Positions 5,812 through 7,502 of a stretch of 7,502 nt of DNA are shown here, in pieces. Below the pieces are notes generated by a model. It saw nothing but the letters and a program-made list of their open reading frames with translations. It did not search any database and was not told the DNA's origin. The stretch is from Pseudomonadota bacterium (lineage in GTDB: Bacteria > Bdellovibrionota_C > UBA2361 > OMII01): assembly GCA_027486155.1 (NCBI GenBank), contig JAIXPR010000370.1:1-7502 (forward strand), written 5' to 3'. Every line of letters begins with the position of its first letter. Positions within the stretch are counted from its first letter, which is position 1. The translations under genes were made by a program, and so were the position numbers.

Positions 5812-7020
5812 TTAGCCTCCTCGCAGGGCGTGCCATATTCGCGTCACGCCCCTCGTCGCCGTGAAGAGTGAAGCCAGGGGCGTCCCTCCGTATCGGTTGG
5901 GTCTGAAGATGTAGTGTGCGCGGTACTGATGGGTCGATGAGGTCCACACCGTGGTCCACGGTAGTGCCGGGCTGACGAGCTCACACCTCGCTGTTCCCTG
6001 TCGTGCAAGCTCAGGCAGAGTCTGCATCACCACGAGCTGACCGGGGGAGTACATAGCGAAGTTCGGCTCACACGCGATGCGGATGGCGTAGTAGGTGCCG
6101 CGCCACGCCACCCCATAGATCATAGCGAGGGGTTCTCCGTTAAGCTCAAGGGAGTAGATGCGGAGCGCGTCGAGTTTCTCGGCCCATCGACCGATCTTTC
6201 TCAGTTGAGCGATTCCCCCGGGTATGTGGTGAAGGGTGCGCTGATGAGTCGCTCTCTCACGGTGCTGCTCAAGCCGCAGCAGGTGAACGAACGGTTCAAC
6301 TAGTGTGGACCAGCATCGCAGGTGCACCGTCCCAAGGTGTCCGAGCTTTCTCAGTTTTGTGTCGAGTCGTTTGCGATAGTCACGTGAATCGTGGGGAAGC
6401 GTGGACTCCAATTCACCGCCCATGTTCATGTAGGGAATCGAAAGGACCGGTAGCGATTCTACTCGGTATCCCTCCTTGCGCGCATGGTGCGCGATCATCT
6501 CAGCTGCGCCTCCGCACGGGACGTTGGGGAGCTCAAGAACACGCCAATTTATTTCGTCACGTAAAGCCTCCCAGGTCAATCGTGCCGCGAGAGCTCGGTG
6601 TGCCGGATGATGAGCGAGCTCCATGCGGAGGGAGAGCGGACCAGTAACAGCTCGAATCGTGGGGGCGGGAATCGCGCCATAAAATTCTCCGCAAAAAGCG
6701 ATCGCCAGAGCTCCACATAATTCACCATTAACACGGACGATGATCGCTGAGGATGCCGGATTCCGTCTCACCTCATGAGAATCGGGGAGGCTTATCTCCG
6801 GCAGGTCGAAGAGGTGGCACGATGGCGTGTCGCTCACCATGGCGCTCCATTCGCCTCGAATCTCCCTGAGTTTTTCCGCCTCGAGCCATTCAACCGCTCC
6901 AGTCAACGAGGTGCGCGTTGCGGCACTGGGCGTGTTGTGGTGGATGAGTGGCGCGACCATGAAGGTTCCCGATGAGGTTGGTTGCTGAGCACCGTACGGG
7001 GTCACTCTCCTGGTTGCCAT
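5812..7020 (-). CDS. GNAT family acyltransferase, BioF2-like (Acetyltransf_6 type)
   Basis: A 402-residue protein with the pattern of the BioF2-like/CelD-like GNAT group, whose members are frequent in exopolysaccharide and envelope gene clusters and transfer acyl or aminoacyl groups. The N-terminal half (about 40-200) looks like a degenerate first GNAT module (IIVRVNGELCGALAIAF). The second module carries the typical basic start SRDYRKRLDTKLRKLG (212-227), the strand pair LRIYSLELNGEPLAMIYGVAW (286-306) and YSPGQLVVMQTLPELARQG (324-342), the usual acyl-donor-side helix. No signal peptide or membrane helix is seen. ATG 7020 is preceded by AAGGG about 5 bases upstream, a modest ribosome site; ATG 6960 is a possible later start. 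It is the first gene of the minus-strand block and lies 229 bases upstream of the preferred FemAB-like start. A TAGAAT at 7072-7067 (minus) could be its -10. Substrates cannot be inferred. Confidence 0.85.
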   Translation of the reverse strand: MATRRVTPYGAQQPTSSGTFMVAPLIHHNTPSAATRTSLTGAVEWLEAEKLREIRGEWSAMVSDTPSCHLFDLPEISLPDSHEVRRNPASSAIIVRVNGELCGALAIAFCGEFYGAIPAPTIRAVTGPLSLRMELAHHPAHRALAARLTWEALRDEINWRVLELPNVPCGGAAEMIAHHARKEGYRVESLPVLSIPYMNMGGELESTLPHDSRDYRKRLDTKLRKLGHLGTVHLRCWSTLVEPFVHLLRLEQHRERATHQRTLHHIPGGIAQLRKIGRWAEKLDALRIYSLELNGEPLAMIYGVAWRGTYYAIRIACEPNFAMYSPGQLVVMQTLPELARQGTARCELVSPALPWTTVWTSSTHQYRAHYIFRPNRYGGTPLASLFTATRGVTRIWHALRGG

Positions 7021-7063
7021 GATAGCCCTTACACAGAGGGGTGAGGGAACGAGGATTTTCCGT

Positions 7064-7095
7064 TTGATTCTAGGAGAGTTTGCCGGGGATATAAT
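7064..7095 (+). promoter_or_regulatory. Possible promoter of the PfkB-family kinase gene
   Basis: TATAAT at 7090-7095 is an exact consensus -10. The best -35 candidate, TTGATT at 7064-7069, is 20 bases upstream, longer than the usual 16-18. No extended -10 TG is present. A start near 7102 would leave a leader of roughly 70 bases. The long spacer lowers confidence or implies activator help. Confidence 0.38.
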
Positions 7096-7130
7096 TGACC
7101 GGGGACTAGTTTCCGCGGTGGGTCAAATAT
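7091..7130. promoter_or_regulatory. Inverted repeat overlapping the -10 box, candidate operator
   Basis: ATAATTGACC (7091-7100) and GGTCAAATAT (7121-7130) are inverted copies matching at 9 of 10 positions, separated by 20 bases; arm centres are 30 bp apart, about three helical turns. The left arm overlaps TATAAT at 7090-7095. A dimeric or tetrameric regulator bound here would block the divergent pfkB promoter and could also affect the GNAT gene. The repeat is seen directly; the operator role is inferred. Confidence 0.45.
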
Positions 7131-7156
7131 GGCAGACTCGGCCGGCCACTAACGTA

Positions 7157-7162
7157 AAAGGA
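7157..7162 (+). promoter_or_regulatory. Ribosome binding site of the PfkB-family gene
   Basis: AAAGGA lies 7 bases before ATG 7170, good spacing, and fixes the start of a gene that otherwise has no visible stop in the window. Confidence 0.6.
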
Positions 7163-7169
7163 CCTAACC

Positions 7170-7502
7170 ATGAAGTCGATCGACGTGACCGGAGTATGTA
7201 ATGGAATTGTGGATATCTTCACGGATATCTCAGAGCAGGAGCTAACTACCCTCGGATACGAGAAGGGTACCATGCGTCTCGTTGAGGCCGCTGACCAGAA
7301 AGATCTTCTTCAACGAGTGGGCGCCAAGAGCCCTATCATGCGCAGCGGTGGATCGGTCGCTAACTCGATGATCACTATCGCGCAGTTGGGAGGAACGAGC
7401 GCGGTGTGTTGCCACCTCGCCGATGACGAGTATGGCCGATTCTACCGAGACGAATGTCTCTCCCGTGGCATGAAGGTTCCAGTTCCTCTCTCCAAGGATC
7501 AC
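7170..7502 (+). CDS. PfkB-family carbohydrate/nucleoside kinase (3' partial)
   Basis: The first 111 codons of a ribokinase/adenosine-kinase-like enzyme, which phosphorylates a sugar or nucleoside with ATP in the cytosol. Visible family features: the opening strand V-T-G-V-C-N-G-I-V-D15, with D15 at the substrate-binding aspartate; the loop S59-G-G-S-V-A-N65, matching the GGxxAN substrate-site signature; and C-H-L-A-D-D-E-Y-G89-R-F91, matching the G-x-D-xx-G-xx-F element. The longer insert between strand 1 and the GGSVAN loop (about 16-57, including EKGTMRLVEAADQ) is like the adenosine-kinase-related PfkB subgroup, so adenosine or a related nucleoside is a reasonable guess. The catalytic DTxGAGD motif lies beyond the window edge. 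ATG 7170 is supported by AAAGGA upstream. The frame is open to the last base with no stop. It is divergent from the GNAT gene. Confidence 0.9.
   Translation, partial: MKSIDVTGVCNGIVDIFTDISEQELTTLGYEKGTMRLVEAADQKDLLQRVGAKSPIMRSGGSVANSMITIAQLGGTSAVCCHLADDEYGRFYRDECLSRGMKVPVPLSKDH

Noticed and set aside
6303..6647. Plus-strand ORF of 114 codons inside the GNAT gene
   Set aside because: Antisense shadow of a clearly family-like protein; no recognisable motifs.
7242..7502. Minus-strand ORF at the right edge
   Set aside because: It is antisense to the PfkB-family kinase, which has clear GGSVAN and DDEYGRF motifs and a ribosome site.

Overview
The window reads as a chromosomal segment of a free-living, probably Gram-negative bacterium of moderately high GC. 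It cannot be placed in a phylum from the sequence alone. IspH belongs to the long (about 400-residue) class that I associate with Bacteroidota, cyanobacteria/plants and several environmental phyla, while codon choice and the soluble hybrid histidine kinase would fit many delta-proteobacteria-like or candidate-phylum genomes. No tRNA, rRNA, CRISPR array, insertion sequence or phage gene is visible.

Layout. Positions 2-1474 (+) hold a 5'-truncated soluble histidine kinase with an N-terminal receiver domain. Positions 1588-2601 (+) hold an uncharacterised exported protein with six cysteines and a long Thr/Pro/Glu-rich tail. Positions 2602-2822 are a non-coding gap with two short tandem repeats, a 9-base unit and a 6-base unit. 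Positions 2823-4043 (+) encode IspH, the last enzyme of the MEP isoprenoid pathway. It converges on, and overlaps by 65 bases, a minus-strand block of three genes. Read in the direction of transcription these are a BioF2-like GNAT acyltransferase (7020-5812), a FemAB-like aminoacyl/acyltransferase (5582-4827, possibly from 5699) and a NodB/DUF2334-like polysaccharide deacetylase (4830-3979). The last two are translationally coupled through an ATGA overlap. At 7170-7502 (+) a PfkB-family sugar/nucleoside kinase starts and runs off the end; it diverges from the GNAT gene.

How they may work together. The minus-strand block looks like a small cell-envelope or surface-polymer tailoring unit: two acyl- or aminoacyl-transferase-fold proteins plus a deacetylase. 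Its polymer substrate cannot be read from the sequence. The kinase, the exported protein, IspH and PfkB look like independent single genes. The most notable non-coding signals are a near-perfect inverted repeat (10-base arms) overlapping a consensus -10 box before pfkB, a perfect 14-bp palindrome between the two transferase genes, and the tandem repeats before ispH. I found no clear evidence of a wholly new defence or mobile system. The exported cysteine-rich protein and the envelope-tailoring block are the best candidates for undescribed biology.
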